DNA of 64,000 nucleotides from Pseudarthrobacter defluvii (GTDB taxonomy: Bacteria; Actinomycetota; Actinomycetes; Actinomycetales; Micrococcaceae): positions 2,480,001 through 2,544,000 of the forward strand of contig NZ_JAUSYG010000001.1 of the NCBI RefSeq assembly GCF_030816725.1. The letters are read 5' to 3'. Positions 7,769 to 15,986 of the stretch are shown here, in pieces; the stretch's first letter is position 1, and every line of letters begins with the position of its first letter. Both the position numbers and the translations under genes were made by a program. Under the pieces are notes generated by a model that did not search any database, had not been told where the DNA came from, and worked only from the letters and a program-made list of their open reading frames with translations.

Positions 7769-9343
7769 TTACCGGTTTCGGGGAAAGCGGCCCATCAGCG
7801 TGATTGCAGCTTTCATGATCCGTGCATAAGTCCTGTTGGACATGCCGGGAGGGGGCGCCACCCGGAGCAGCCGCTGCACGGCAATGGTTTGCGGCTCGGT
7901 ATATTTCAGGATCCCCTCCCGGCCGTGGCGGCGGCCGGCGCCGGAGTCCTTCATCCCGCCAATGGGCGCATCGTGGGAGGCCCACGTGGCGGCGTAGCCT
8001 TCATTGACGTTGACGGTGCCGGTCAGGAGCCGGCGGGCCACCTCTTCCCCGCGGCGGGCGGACCATACGCTGCCGTTCAGCCCGAAGTCGGAATCGTTGG
8101 CAAGTGCCACGGCCTGGTCGTCGTCCGCTGCCCGGTAGACCGCAACAACAGGTCCGAACGTCTCCTCCCGGGCGAGGAGCATGTCCGGAGTGACCCCGGC
8201 CAGGACAGTAGGTTCGTAAAACAACGGCCCGAGGTCCGGCCTCCGCCGTCCGCCGGCGAGCAGTTGTGACCTCTCTCTGGCCACTGCGTCCTGGACGTGG
8301 CGGTCCACCCGTTCCACCTGCGCGGCGCTGATGAGGGACCCCATGCCGATGTCCCAGTCCGGTCCCGCACCCATCCGGATTGCCTTCACGTCGGCTGTGA
8401 ATGCCGCCAGGAAGCTGTCGTACACATCGGCGTGGACGTAGATCCGTTCGATGCTGACGCACAGCTGCCCGGAATTGAAAAAACAGGCGTGCACTGCGCC
8501 GCTGGCGGCTTTGGCCACATCCGCGTCGGCTAGCACCAGCATGGGGTTCTTGCCGCCGAGTTCGGCCGAGTAGCCGATCAGCCGCTCACCGCACTGCCTG
8601 GCCACCGTCTTGCCGGTCTGGGAGGAGCCGGTGAACATCAGGAAGTCGACGCGCTCAATCAAGGCAGGGCCGATTGCGGTGCCGGGGCCGGTGACGATCT
8701 GGAAGAGATCCGCGGGCAGGCCGGCCTGGCGGAGCAGTTTGAGCATCAGCAGGGCCGTAAAGGGCGTTTGCGAATCCGGCTTCAGGACGATGCCGTTTCC
8801 GGCCAGGAGGGCTGGTAGGGCGTCGGAGACCGCAAGGGTCAACGGATAGTTCCACGGGCTGATGACACCTACCACGCCCTTGGGCACGCGGTATTCGGTG
8901 GTGCGGGTCAGGACGGGGGCGGCGCCCTTCCGGGGGCGCGGCTTCAGGTGCTTTTCGGCGCTGCGCTCGTAATAGTTTGCCGTCAGGACAACGTCCGCCA
9001 ACTCCTCGAAGGCGCTCAGCCGGGACTTGCCGCTCTCAGCCTGCACCATGTCCAGGATGTCCTGCTCCCGGACCAGCAGCAGCTCCCGGAAACGCCGGAC
9101 TACCGCCCGGCGTTCACCAGCCGGGAGGCCCGCCCATTGGTGCTGTGCCTTCCGGGCGCGGTCTACGGCGGCGCCGACGTCGGCCGTGGTGCATACCGGT
9201 ACTTCGCCTACCAGCGTGCCGTCAAAGGGGGCATGGGACGCCTGCGTTGGCCTGCCTGCTGCGGCCGCTACTAGTTGCGGGAGCTCCGCCGCCAGGAGCC
9301 GTCCCCGGTCAATGACTGCGCCGGTTCCACGCGGTTTCGCCAC
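7769..9343 (-). CDS. gabD2: NAD(P)+-dependent aldehyde dehydrogenase, succinate-semialdehyde type
   Basis: A 524-aa ALDH with the usual motifs: PWNYPLTL, cofactor-binding FTGSSQTGK, general base Glu261 in AELGGKNP, and nucleophile Cys295 in NSGQLCVSIERIYV. The SIERIYV context and overall pattern match the GabD2/succinic-semialdehyde dehydrogenase branch common in actinobacteria. The GTG start at 9343 lies 1 nt after the hydrolase stop, so the two are translationally close. Semialdehyde specificity is a family-level inference; a lipid-derived aldehyde would also fit the hydrolase and SDR neighbours. Confidence 0.83.
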   Translation of the reverse strand: MAKPRGTGAVIDRGRLLAAELPQLVAAAAGRPTQASHAPFDGTLVGEVPVCTTADVGAAVDRARKAQHQWAGLPAGERRAVVRRFRELLLVREQDILDMVQAESGKSRLSAFEELADVVLTANYYERSAEKHLKPRPRKGAAPVLTRTTEYRVPKGVVGVISPWNYPLTLAVSDALPALLAGNGIVLKPDSQTPFTALLMLKLLRQAGLPADLFQIVTGPGTAIGPALIERVDFLMFTGSSQTGKTVARQCGERLIGYSAELGGKNPMLVLADADVAKAASGAVHACFFNSGQLCVSIERIYVHADVYDSFLAAFTADVKAIRMGAGPDWDIGMGSLISAAQVERVDRHVQDAVARERSQLLAGGRRRPDLGPLFYEPTVLAGVTPDMLLAREETFGPVVAVYRAADDDQAVALANDSDFGLNGSVWSARRGEEVARRLLTGTVNVNEGYAATWASHDAPIGGMKDSGAGRRHGREGILKYTEPQTIAVQRLLRVAPPPGMSNRTYARIMKAAITLMGRFPRNR

Positions 9344-9344
9344 G

Positions 9345-10646
9345 TCACGCCCCCGCTGCAGTGCGGTGGGCCGGTGCTTCCGGAAGGGGCCTCGAACCCG
9401 GGTCGAGCCGTGGCGCCAGTTGTTGACGCAGCCAGGCCTTCACCAGCCGTTCCCAGCGTTCGGGATCCACGTTCCATTCCTTGGTGTGGCGGGCATGGTT
9501 GAACGTTTCGAACGTCACCATCTCCGGGTTCCGCTCGGCCAGCAGCGCGGAGGGTCCATACGGTACGTACTCATCATCAACGCTGTGGATGATGAGGGTG
9601 GGCGTGCGCAGCTCCACGGCCCGGGACACCCAGTCCATGACCTTCAGGTCCACCGGCGCGGACAGCCCGGTGAGCCTGCGCCCCAGCGGATGGCCAAGCA
9701 TTAGCTGCCCGTACCTGCCCACCAGCGACGGGATCCGGTTCAGCTGCGCGTGGTGCGCCAGGACCGTAACCCAGTCGATGACCGGCGCGTCGAGCACCAT
9801 GGCCCGGATCAGGTGCCGGTACCGGGAGAGGTCTGCTGTCTGCAGGCAGATGGCTCCTCCCATGGACCAGCCGAACAGCACCACTTCTTCGGCGCCCTGG
9901 GCCAGTGCGTATTCGATGGCAGCCTCAATGTCCTGCCATTCCGTGGAGCCCAGCCCGTACCGTCCGTCGTCGGCCGACGGCGCAAGTCCGTCGTTCCGGT
10001 AGGACACCAGCAGGCTGGTCAGTCCCAGCTCCAGGGCCGGGCCCACTGCCCGGAGGACCTCCTGCCGGGTGGCACCGCGCCCGTGCACCATGATGGCCCA
10101 CGTGCGGGCCATTCCTTTGGCACGGACCAGCCAGGCGGGCGCCTCGCCCCGCTCAACGGGAATCAGCACATCTTCGGCAGGAATTCCGACGGCGGCCGGG
10201 TCCGGGTGGATAGCGCCGCTCCACCACCCCCAGCGGGCGGCGGAGAGGTCACCGCTGTAGACGGCCTCCACCTCGCGCAGGACCGTCCGCTCGGCAGGCG
10301 AGTAGGAAACGATGCGGCCGATCCGGGCGTGGCCCTTGCCGCCGTCGAAAAAGAACCCGTAGACCCCATCCACCGTGGTGTCATCGTCCGCAGCCAGGAT
10401 CAGCTGCTGTTTTTGGCCGTCCCGGATCACGGCCAGCACTTCCTTGTCCGCCGCGCGCTGCCGGGCAGGGGTGATCACGCGGCGGGCAAAGTAGACGGCG
10501 AGCGCGGAGGACCCTGCCCCCAGCAGGCCTGCCACCGAGCCGCCGGCGATGGCCCCGCCGATAGCCCATTTTGCCCCCGGCGACATTCCGCCGGAGTCCC
10601 GGGTGGGTGCAGTCATTGCAGGGCTCGCTCGCCGGAAAGGTGCCAT
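9345..10646 (-). CDS. Membrane-anchored alpha/beta hydrolase
   Basis: A 433-aa serine hydrolase with a single N-terminal transmembrane helix (residues about 22-53, WAIGGAIAGGSVAGLLGAGS...) that probably anchors it to the membrane. The catalytic triad is visible: Ser in GWSMGG, Asp in HSVDDEYVP and His in NHARHTKEW. The ATG at 10646 is used because longer in-frame starts would run into the divergent gene at 10776; ATG 10616 is an alternative. AAGAAT 6 nt before the start hints at a leaderless transcript. It is first in a hydrolase-ALDH-SDR cluster that looks like an ester-to-acid catabolic route, substrate unknown. Confidence 0.8.
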   Translation of the reverse strand: MAPFRRASPAMTAPTRDSGGMSPGAKWAIGGAIAGGSVAGLLGAGSSALAVYFARRVITPARQRAADKEVLAVIRDGQKQQLILAADDDTTVDGVYGFFFDGGKGHARIGRIVSYSPAERTVLREVEAVYSGDLSAARWGWWSGAIHPDPAAVGIPAEDVLIPVERGEAPAWLVRAKGMARTWAIMVHGRGATRQEVLRAVGPALELGLTSLLVSYRNDGLAPSADDGRYGLGSTEWQDIEAAIEYALAQGAEEVVLFGWSMGGAICLQTADLSRYRHLIRAMVLDAPVIDWVTVLAHHAQLNRIPSLVGRYGQLMLGHPLGRRLTGLSAPVDLKVMDWVSRAVELRTPTLIIHSVDDEYVPYGPSALLAERNPEMVTFETFNHARHTKEWNVDPERWERLVKAWLRQQLAPRLDPGSRPLPEAPAHRTAAGA

Positions 10647-10763
10647 GGGACTATTCTTACCGGCCCTGCGGCCGATACCCGCATTCCAGGGCGGGACCGG
10701 CACGTCGCCGCACGGCTTGCGGGTGTGCACCGGGAGCGCGGTGCGGGCGTCCCCCACCGGCGC

Positions 10764-10775
10764 TAGGCTAAGGCC
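10764..10775 (+). promoter_or_regulatory. -10 hexamer positioned for a leaderless transcript
   Basis: TAGGCT at 10764-10769, then 6 nt, then ATG. The same TAGGCT spacing occurs at the acetyltransferase gene ending at 50209. Confidence 0.5.
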
Positions 10776-11267
10776 ATGAGTGATCCCATCGTCATCCTGA
10801 CCGAAGAACCACTGGGCGCGGAAGACCGCCTTAATATTGAACGGCTGGTGGATGGCGGGGACAGCCCCCTGCTGGTCCTGGTGCCGGCCAACACGGAGCG
10901 GCACCTGCTGGTGGACTTCCTTGAAAACCTGTCCCTGCTGGACGTTGCCAAGGCATTCCGGGACCTCGCGGCACGCAACCCGGACGCCGTCGTCGAAGGC
11001 GCACAGGCGGACGAAACCCTTACGGCCTCACTCGCGGCGCTGGCGGGACTGGGTTCCGGCGTAACCGGCCAGGTGGTGGACGGCAGGGCCGTGGACAGCC
11101 TGGTGGCGAAGGTCCGGGAGACCGGGGCGTCCCAGGCCGTGGTGATCACCAGGCCGCACGCCGTGGCCGATACCTTCCACACGGACTGGGCCAACAAGGC
11201 CCAGGACCAGCTCGGCGTCCCTGTGCTGCATCTGTACGCCGGCTCGGGATTTATCGGCGACTCCTGA
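10776..11267 (+). CDS. Conserved hypothetical actinobacterial protein
   Basis: A 163-aa soluble acidic protein (MSDPIVILTEEPLGAEDR...). The alternation of hydrophobic strands (SPLLVLVPAN, QAVVITRPHAV, VPVLHLYAGSG) and Ala-rich helices suggests a Rossmann-like or universal-stress-like alpha/beta fold, but no diagnostic nucleotide motif is present. It lies 14 nt upstream of msrB on the same strand and is probably co-transcribed with it, hinting at an oxidative-stress link. I do not recognise a function. Confidence 0.75.
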   Translation: MSDPIVILTEEPLGAEDRLNIERLVDGGDSPLLVLVPANTERHLLVDFLENLSLLDVAKAFRDLAARNPDAVVEGAQADETLTASLAALAGLGSGVTGQVVDGRAVDSLVAKVRETGASQAVVITRPHAVADTFHTDWANKAQDQLGVPVLHLYAGSGFIGDS

Positions 11268-11281
11268 GCGTTGGGAATGCT

Positions 11282-11797
11282 ATGAGCATCTTTGGAAACA
11301 GCATCTTCGGTAACAAGGCAACGGACACGGTTGGCGGCGGCCAGGAAAGCACCACCCCTGGGCGCGCCGTCGAGAAAACCGATGCCCAGTGGCGGGAGGA
11401 ACTGACCCCGGAGGAATACCACGTCCTCCGGCAGGCCGGCACCGAACGGCCTTACACCGGCGAGTACTGGGATACCCACACCGAGGGCGTCTACCAGTGC
11501 CGGGCCTGCGGCGCCGAACTGTTCACCAGCAATGAGAAGTTCGACTCCCACTGCGGCTGGCCCTCCTTCTGGGCTCCCTTGGCCGAGGGGAACGTCCGCT
11601 ACATCCACGACCGGACCCTGGGCATGGAGCGGATCGAAGTGCGGTGCGGGTCCTGCGACTCCCACCTGGGCCACGTCTTTGAGGGCGAGGGCTATGGCAC
11701 GCCCACCGACCAGCGCTACTGCATCAACTCCGTTTCCCTCCGGCTGGTCAGCAAGGATGACAGCACGGATGACGCCGGAAGCGGGTCCCAGAGCTAG
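11282..11797 (+). CDS. msrB: Peptide methionine-(R)-S-oxide reductase
   Basis: Reduces the R-diastereomer of methionine sulfoxide in proteins, using thioredoxin. The 171-aa protein has an N-terminal Gly/Ser-rich extension of about 30 residues. The MsrB core follows: zinc site CRAC and CGSC, FDSHCGWPSFW, GHVFEGEGYGTPTDQRYCINSVSL, where Cys of RYCIN is catalytic. A recycling Cys is plausible in SHCGWP. It shares a short operon with the preceding gene and ends in a strong terminator. Confidence 0.95.
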   Translation: MSIFGNSIFGNKATDTVGGGQESTTPGRAVEKTDAQWREELTPEEYHVLRQAGTERPYTGEYWDTHTEGVYQCRACGAELFTSNEKFDSHCGWPSFWAPLAEGNVRYIHDRTLGMERIEVRCGSCDSHLGHVFEGEGYGTPTDQRYCINSVSLRLVSKDDSTDDAGSGSQS

Positions 11798-11829
11798 CCC
11801 GCCGACACAACTGAGCGCAGTACCGCAAG

Positions 11830-11866
11830 CCAGCCCCCGTGCGTTGTTCCCACAGCCGGGGGCTGG
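11830..11866 (+). terminator. Terminator after msrB
   Basis: 10-bp arms CCAGCCCCCG/CGGGGGCTGG with a 17-nt loop, 33 nt after the msrB stop. Confidence 0.75.
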
Positions 11867-11934
11867 TCTCATTCCATCCGGGCTCACACCGAGACTAAGT
11901 CTTTCTTACTCATGCGCCCTGTGGGCATAAGTCG

Positions 11935-11980
11935 TTCTGGTTGCTTGTTACGCTCGCCAAAGAGACGCAAGCAACCAGAA
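11935..11980 (+). promoter_or_regulatory. Perfect 13-bp inverted repeat in the DUF6421 leader
   Basis: TTCTGGTTGCTTG (11935-11947) and CAAGCAACCAGAA (11968-11980) are perfect complements separated by 20 nt. The right arm ends 12 nt before ATG 11993, next to the AAAGG ribosome site. It could form an RNA hairpin restricting ribosome access or bind a dimeric regulator. A smaller hairpin, ATGCGCCC/GGGCAT, lies just upstream at about 11912-11928. Confidence 0.6.
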
Positions 11981-11992
11981 AGGCAGCCGACG

Positions 11993-13360
11993 ATGACAGA
12001 GATGCTGACCACCGCGGTCACCGGGATTTCCGCACAGAACCTCGACTGGCTCCGGCTCAAGGCCGCCGCCACGGCACTGCAGGCCCTCCAGGTCCAGGAC
12101 GGATCCGTTCCCGAGCGCGCCCACCACGCGGCAGCAGCCGGGCATGTGGACACCATCGTCACCGCAATCAGGGCATTGTCCCCCGCCTTCCCGCATGACG
12201 CCGCCTACCTCCAAGCCGCCTGCGCAGACTTCGAAGCCTGGGCAGCCGGCGGCTTCGCCGTGCCGGACTTCCTGTCTTCCCTGCTGGCGTTCCAGCCCCA
12301 GGAGCAGCGCCACGACGGCCTGCAGCACCTGGTGGTCTTCCCCATGTACACCCAAAACGGCAGCAGCAACCGCCTGGTGGAGGCCGTGCTGGTCGAGGTC
12401 ATCTGGCCGGAGTTCATCGCAGGGCTTGAGGCCGGCGAATACTCGAACAAGCTGTTCGTGCCCATCCGCTTCGTCGACTTCACCCCCGGCTACGACACCA
12501 ACTCCGCCGTCCTGTTTCCCGAGACGGTGGCCGTCAGCCAGACCCCCACCTTCACCTGGGGCGCCATCTTCGCCGACCGCGAAGCCGCAAGGTTCCGCCG
12601 TGTCCTTAAAGCCGCCGCGGAGATCACCTCGCTGGAGCTGCCGGAGGGAGCCGCGGAACTGCTCGCGGACCAGGACCTCACCGAGGCAACGTTCGTGATG
12701 TGGGACCTGATCCACGACCGGACGCACATGCGCGGAGACCTGCCGTTCGACCCCTTCATGATCAAGCAGCGGATGCCCTACTTCCTGTACTCGCTGGAGG
12801 AACTGCGCTGCGACCTCACCGCTTTCCGCGAGTCGGTCCGGATCGAAAAGGACGACGACGCCGACCCCGAAACCCGGCGGCACGCGAAGCTGGTGCAGTA
12901 CGCCATCATCTTCGACCGCATCTTCCGCTTCGCCATTACCGGCAGCCGGGTCCGCAACTATGACGGCCTGGGCGGTCAGCTCCTCTTCGCCTGGCTGCAC
13001 CAGCAGCACGTGCTGCATTGGACGGACACGCGGCTTACCATCGACTGGGATGAGGTGGCGGACGCCGTCATCGCTTTGGGAGCCGGCATCGATGAACTGT
13101 ACTGGCGTTCCATCGACCGGCCCAAGACCGCCCATTGGCTGGCGGCCTACCAGCTGGTGTCGGCTACCGTCACACCCAACCCGGCCTCCGTGTGGGCCAA
13201 GGGCCCCGACGCGCTGCCGCTGGCGGGAACACCCCGCGGCCTCACGGACCAGGTCCTGGATGACGAATTCCCGCTGTCCATGTTCTACGAGGCATTGGAG
13301 AAGAAAATGCGCCCGGTCATTGAGTCCACCGCCGGCATTACCGGCCGCTCCGCACTGTGA
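11993..13360 (+). CDS. DUF6421 family protein
   Basis: A 455-aa protein found in actinobacteria; function unknown. It is soluble and helix-rich, with conserved blocks such as LVVFPMYTQNGS, FVPIRFVDFTPGYDTNSAVLFPETV, MWDLIHDRTHMRGDLPFDPFMIKQRMP and DGLGGQLLFAWLHQ. The HDRTH and acidic clusters could be metal ligands, but this is speculative. ATG 11993 is preceded by GAAAGG; upstream in-frame codons fall in the hairpin leader. The stop overlaps the GTG of the following SDR by 4 nt, so the two proteins are probably made in step and may work together. Confidence 0.87.
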   Translation: MTEMLTTAVTGISAQNLDWLRLKAAATALQALQVQDGSVPERAHHAAAAGHVDTIVTAIRALSPAFPHDAAYLQAACADFEAWAAGGFAVPDFLSSLLAFQPQEQRHDGLQHLVVFPMYTQNGSSNRLVEAVLVEVIWPEFIAGLEAGEYSNKLFVPIRFVDFTPGYDTNSAVLFPETVAVSQTPTFTWGAIFADREAARFRRVLKAAAEITSLELPEGAAELLADQDLTEATFVMWDLIHDRTHMRGDLPFDPFMIKQRMPYFLYSLEELRCDLTAFRESVRIEKDDDADPETRRHAKLVQYAIIFDRIFRFAITGSRVRNYDGLGGQLLFAWLHQQHVLHWTDTRLTIDWDEVADAVIALGAGIDELYWRSIDRPKTAHWLAAYQLVSATVTPNPASVWAKGPDALPLAGTPRGLTDQVLDDEFPLSMFYEALEKKMRPVIESTAGITGRSAL

Positions 13361-14088
13361 CAGGCACGGTGACCGGGTCCAAGCCGGCCCGTGTCCTGGT
13401 GACCGGCGGCAGCGGCGCGTCCGGAATCGCCGTGGCCCGCGCCCTCGCCTCCGCAGGGCATCGAGTGGCCACAGTGGGCTCCGACCAGGCCAGGATCAGG
13501 GCCGCGGCGAAGGAGGCGGGCGACGGCGTCACCCCCTTCACGTGCGACCTCGCGGATTTCGACGGCGTGCGGCAGCTCCGGGAGCAGCTCAGCGTGACCT
13601 TCGGGTCGGTGGATGCCGTCATCCATCTGGTGGGCGGCTGGCGCGGGGCCAAGGGAATTTCTGACCAGTCCGATGACGACTGGGACTTCCTGGAACGCGG
13701 CGCCGTCACCACGCTGCGGAACGTATCGCGCGTCTTCTTCGACGATATTGCCGCCTCCACCGCCGGACGGTTCGCGATGGTGTCCTCCACAGCAGTGGAC
13801 AAGCCCGCCGCAGCGGTGGCCAGCTACGTGGCGGCGAAAGCTGCGGCGGAAGCCTGGACCATGGCCATGGCGGACGGCTTCCGCCGAATCTCCGAAGCCG
13901 GCGGCGGCAACGCGGCCGCCACCGTGCTGGTGGTCAAAGCCCTGGTGGACGACGAACTCCGCCGCGCCCACCCCGAGCGGAAGTTCCCGGGGGCGACGGA
14001 CGTCGCTGACCTGGCTGCCGCCGTCGTCCGGCTTTTCGGCGCTCCGTCCACCGAGCTCAACGGTGCACGCCTGCGGCTGGCGGACTGA
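13357..14088 (+). CDS. SDR-family NAD(P)-binding protein, partner of DUF6421
   Basis: A 243-aa SDR with TGGSGASG near residue 17, HLVGGW in place of NNAG, Ser in MVSSTAVD, and YVAAK for the catalytic Tyr-Lys. The altered NNAG position is typical of atypical SDRs. The GTG start sits inside the TGA of the DUF6421 gene (GTGA), so translation is coupled. DUF6421-SDR pairs recur in Micrococcaceae to my knowledge, which suggests a shared pathway, but no substrate is evident. Confidence 0.85.
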   Translation: MTGTVTGSKPARVLVTGGSGASGIAVARALASAGHRVATVGSDQARIRAAAKEAGDGVTPFTCDLADFDGVRQLREQLSVTFGSVDAVIHLVGGWRGAKGISDQSDDDWDFLERGAVTTLRNVSRVFFDDIAASTAGRFAMVSSTAVDKPAAAVASYVAAKAAAEAWTMAMADGFRRISEAGGGNAAATVLVVKALVDDELRRAHPERKFPGATDVADLAAAVVRLFGAPSTELNGARLRLAD

Positions 14089-14104
14089 CCGCCGTGACTG
14101 TACC

Positions 14105-14116
14105 TAGACTGAAAGC
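14105..14116 (+). promoter_or_regulatory. -10 hexamer positioned for a leaderless threonine aldolase transcript
   Basis: TAGACT at 14105-14110, then GAAAGC, then GTG. The GAAAG could instead be a weak ribosome site. Confidence 0.45.
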
Positions 14117-15226
14117 GTGAGCAACCCTATGACGACAACAGTAGAAACCGGCGCGGCGTTGCGGCTGCACGATCCCAGCGTGCGCGGCTTTGCCTCGGAC
14201 AACTATTCCGGCGTGCACCCCGAAGTCCTGGCCGCCCTTGCCGCGGCCAATGAAGGGCACCAGGTCTCCTATGGCGAAGACGACTACACCGCCCGGCTGC
14301 AGGAACTGATGGTTGAGCACTTCGGCCCTGGCATCGAATGCTTCCCGGTCTTCAACGGCACCGGCGCGAACGTCCTGTCACTGCAGTCCCTGCTCCCCCG
14401 CTGGGGTGCCGTGGTGTGCGCCTCTACCGCCCACATCAACATGGATGAGAACGGGGCCCCCGAACGCATCGGCGGCCTCAAGCTCCTGCACGTTCCCACG
14501 CCGGATGGAAAGCTCACCCCCGAACTGATCGACCGGGAGGCCTGGGGCTGGGGCGACGAACACCGCGCCCAGCCGCTGGCCGTCTCCATCACCCAGACCA
14601 CCGAGCTGGGCACCTGCTACACGCCCGAAGAGGTTCGCGCCATTGCCGACCACGGGCACGCCAAAGGCATGAAGCTGCACATGGACGGCGCCCGGCTGGC
14701 CAACGCGGCTGCCCACCTCGGTGTGCCCCTGCGCGCCTTCACCAGGGACGCCGGGGTGGACATCCTGTCCTTCGGCGGCACCAAGAACGGCCTGCTCTTC
14801 GGCGAGGTGGTGGTGGCGCTGAACCCCGAGGCGGCGCACGGCCTGGTCTACCTGCGCAAGATGGACATGCAGCTTGCCTCCAAGATGCGGTTCATGTCGG
14901 CCCAGTTCATCGCCCTGCTGGAAGGCGACCTGTGGCTGCGGTCGGCCTCGCACGCCAATGCCATGGCCGCCCGGCTGCGTGCCGCCGTGGACAGCATCGA
15001 CGGCGTCCGGCCCACCCAGAAGACCGAATCGAACGGCGTCTTCGCCATCCTGCCGCCCGGCATCGCGGACAGGCTGCGCAGTTCCTTCCGCTTCTACGAC
15101 TGGGACGAAGCCACAGGGGAAGTCCGGTGGATGTGTTCCTTTGACACCACGGAGGAGGATGTTGATGCCTTTGCCGCCGCGATCCGCCACGAACTTCGGG
15201 ATTACCGGGACGGGCAGGCCGGCTGA
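14117..15226 (+). CDS. ltaE: Low-specificity L-threonine aldolase family protein
   Basis: PLP enzyme that cleaves L-threonine or allo-threonine to glycine and acetaldehyde. The 369-aa protein shows the family features: GVHPEVLAAL near the N-terminus, HINMDENGAPERIGGLKL, the aspartate before the cofactor in LHMDGARLANAA, and the Schiff-base Lys in LSFGGTKNGLLFGE. GTG 14117 is chosen over ATG 14129 because of the leaderless-type hexamer directly before it. It is separated from the SDR by 28 nt. Related beta-hydroxy-amino-acid lyases cannot be excluded. Confidence 0.9.
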   Translation: MSNPMTTTVETGAALRLHDPSVRGFASDNYSGVHPEVLAALAAANEGHQVSYGEDDYTARLQELMVEHFGPGIECFPVFNGTGANVLSLQSLLPRWGAVVCASTAHINMDENGAPERIGGLKLLHVPTPDGKLTPELIDREAWGWGDEHRAQPLAVSITQTTELGTCYTPEEVRAIADHGHAKGMKLHMDGARLANAAAHLGVPLRAFTRDAGVDILSFGGTKNGLLFGEVVVALNPEAAHGLVYLRKMDMQLASKMRFMSAQFIALLEGDLWLRSASHANAMAARLRAAVDSIDGVRPTQKTESNGVFAILPPGIADRLRSSFRFYDWDEATGEVRWMCSFDTTEEDVDAFAAAIRHELRDYRDGQAG

Positions 15227-15272
15227 CCGTCCGCCGACGGCGAGCCTTCCTGTCCCGCCCCGCCCCGCACCG

Positions 15273-15284
15273 TAATCTGCCAAG
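15273..15284 (+). promoter_or_regulatory. -10 hexamer positioned for a leaderless DUF3000 transcript
   Basis: TAATCT at 15273-15278 is followed by 6 nt and GTG 15285, with no ribosome site in between. Confidence 0.5.
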
Positions 15285-15974
15285 GTGAACGCACTTGACC
15301 AGGTTCCCCCGGATTTTCTCCATGCCCTGGGAACCCTCAGGAAAGCCCGGTGCCGCAAGGAACTGCGCCTCGCGGAGATTCCTGCCCCTGCCCGCCTGGC
15401 TCCTTTCGCCGTCGCGCTGGGCGCCGAAGTGATGGCGCCCAGCGCCGGTACCCCTGCCACCCCCATGCACGGGCCGGCGGCGCTGGCCTTCGCTGCTGCC
15501 TCCGGAACAGCCACCCCAGCGTCCGATGAGGACGAAACGGAACTTGCCACGGGGCGCTTCATCCTCCTTCACGATCCGGAGGGCTCGGCCGTGTGGGACG
15601 GGGAGTTCCGCATCGTCACCTACATCCGGGCCGAGCTGGAACCGGAGATGGGCAACGACCAGATGCTGGGGACAGTGGCGTGGACCTGGCTGGTGGAGGC
15701 GCTGGAGAACCACAATGCCGGCTACCGGGCGGCGGGCGGGACCGCCACCCGGGTCCTCTCCGAAAGCTTCGGCACCCTTGCGGAACGCCCGGGATCGATC
15801 GACATCGAACTCCGTGCCTCCTGGACCCCGGATTCTTCCGACGTCCAGGCCCACCTTGAGGCGTGGTCCGACATGGTGTGTACCTTCGCCGGGCTCCCGC
15901 CGCTGCCCGACGGGGTCACTGCGCTCCCGCCCCGGCGCCGAAGCCAGCCGAACGGTTACGGTACCGGCCGGTAA
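15285..15974 (+). CDS. DUF3000 domain-containing protein
   Basis: A 229-aa actinobacteria-specific protein of unknown function. Recognisable family pieces are the N-terminal PPDFLHALGTLRKARCRKEL, the WDGEFRIVTYIRAELEPEM block, VAWTWLVEALENHNA, and ELRASWTP followed by HLEAWSDMVCTFAGLPPLPDGV. It has no membrane segments. The gene sits directly before ribonuclease D, a conserved actinobacterial adjacency, and its TAA stop overlaps the -10 element of rnd. Confidence 0.9.
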   Translation: MNALDQVPPDFLHALGTLRKARCRKELRLAEIPAPARLAPFAVALGAEVMAPSAGTPATPMHGPAALAFAAASGTATPASDEDETELATGRFILLHDPEGSAVWDGEFRIVTYIRAELEPEMGNDQMLGTVAWTWLVEALENHNAGYRAAGGTATRVLSESFGTLAERPGSIDIELRASWTPDSSDVQAHLEAWSDMVCTFAGLPPLPDGVTALPPRRRSQPNGYGTGR

Positions 15975-15986
15975 ACTGGGGGCATC
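15972..15986 (+). promoter_or_regulatory. -10 hexamer just upstream of rnd
   Basis: TAAACT at 15972-15977 lies 9 nt before ATG 15987, implying a leader of about 3 nt. Its first three bases are the stop codon of the DUF3000 gene. Confidence 0.4.

Noticed and set aside
6821..8269. 482-codon plus-strand frame opposite the SDR and aldehyde dehydrogenase
   Set aside because: Antisense shadow of two well-supported genes; no ribosome site or domain.
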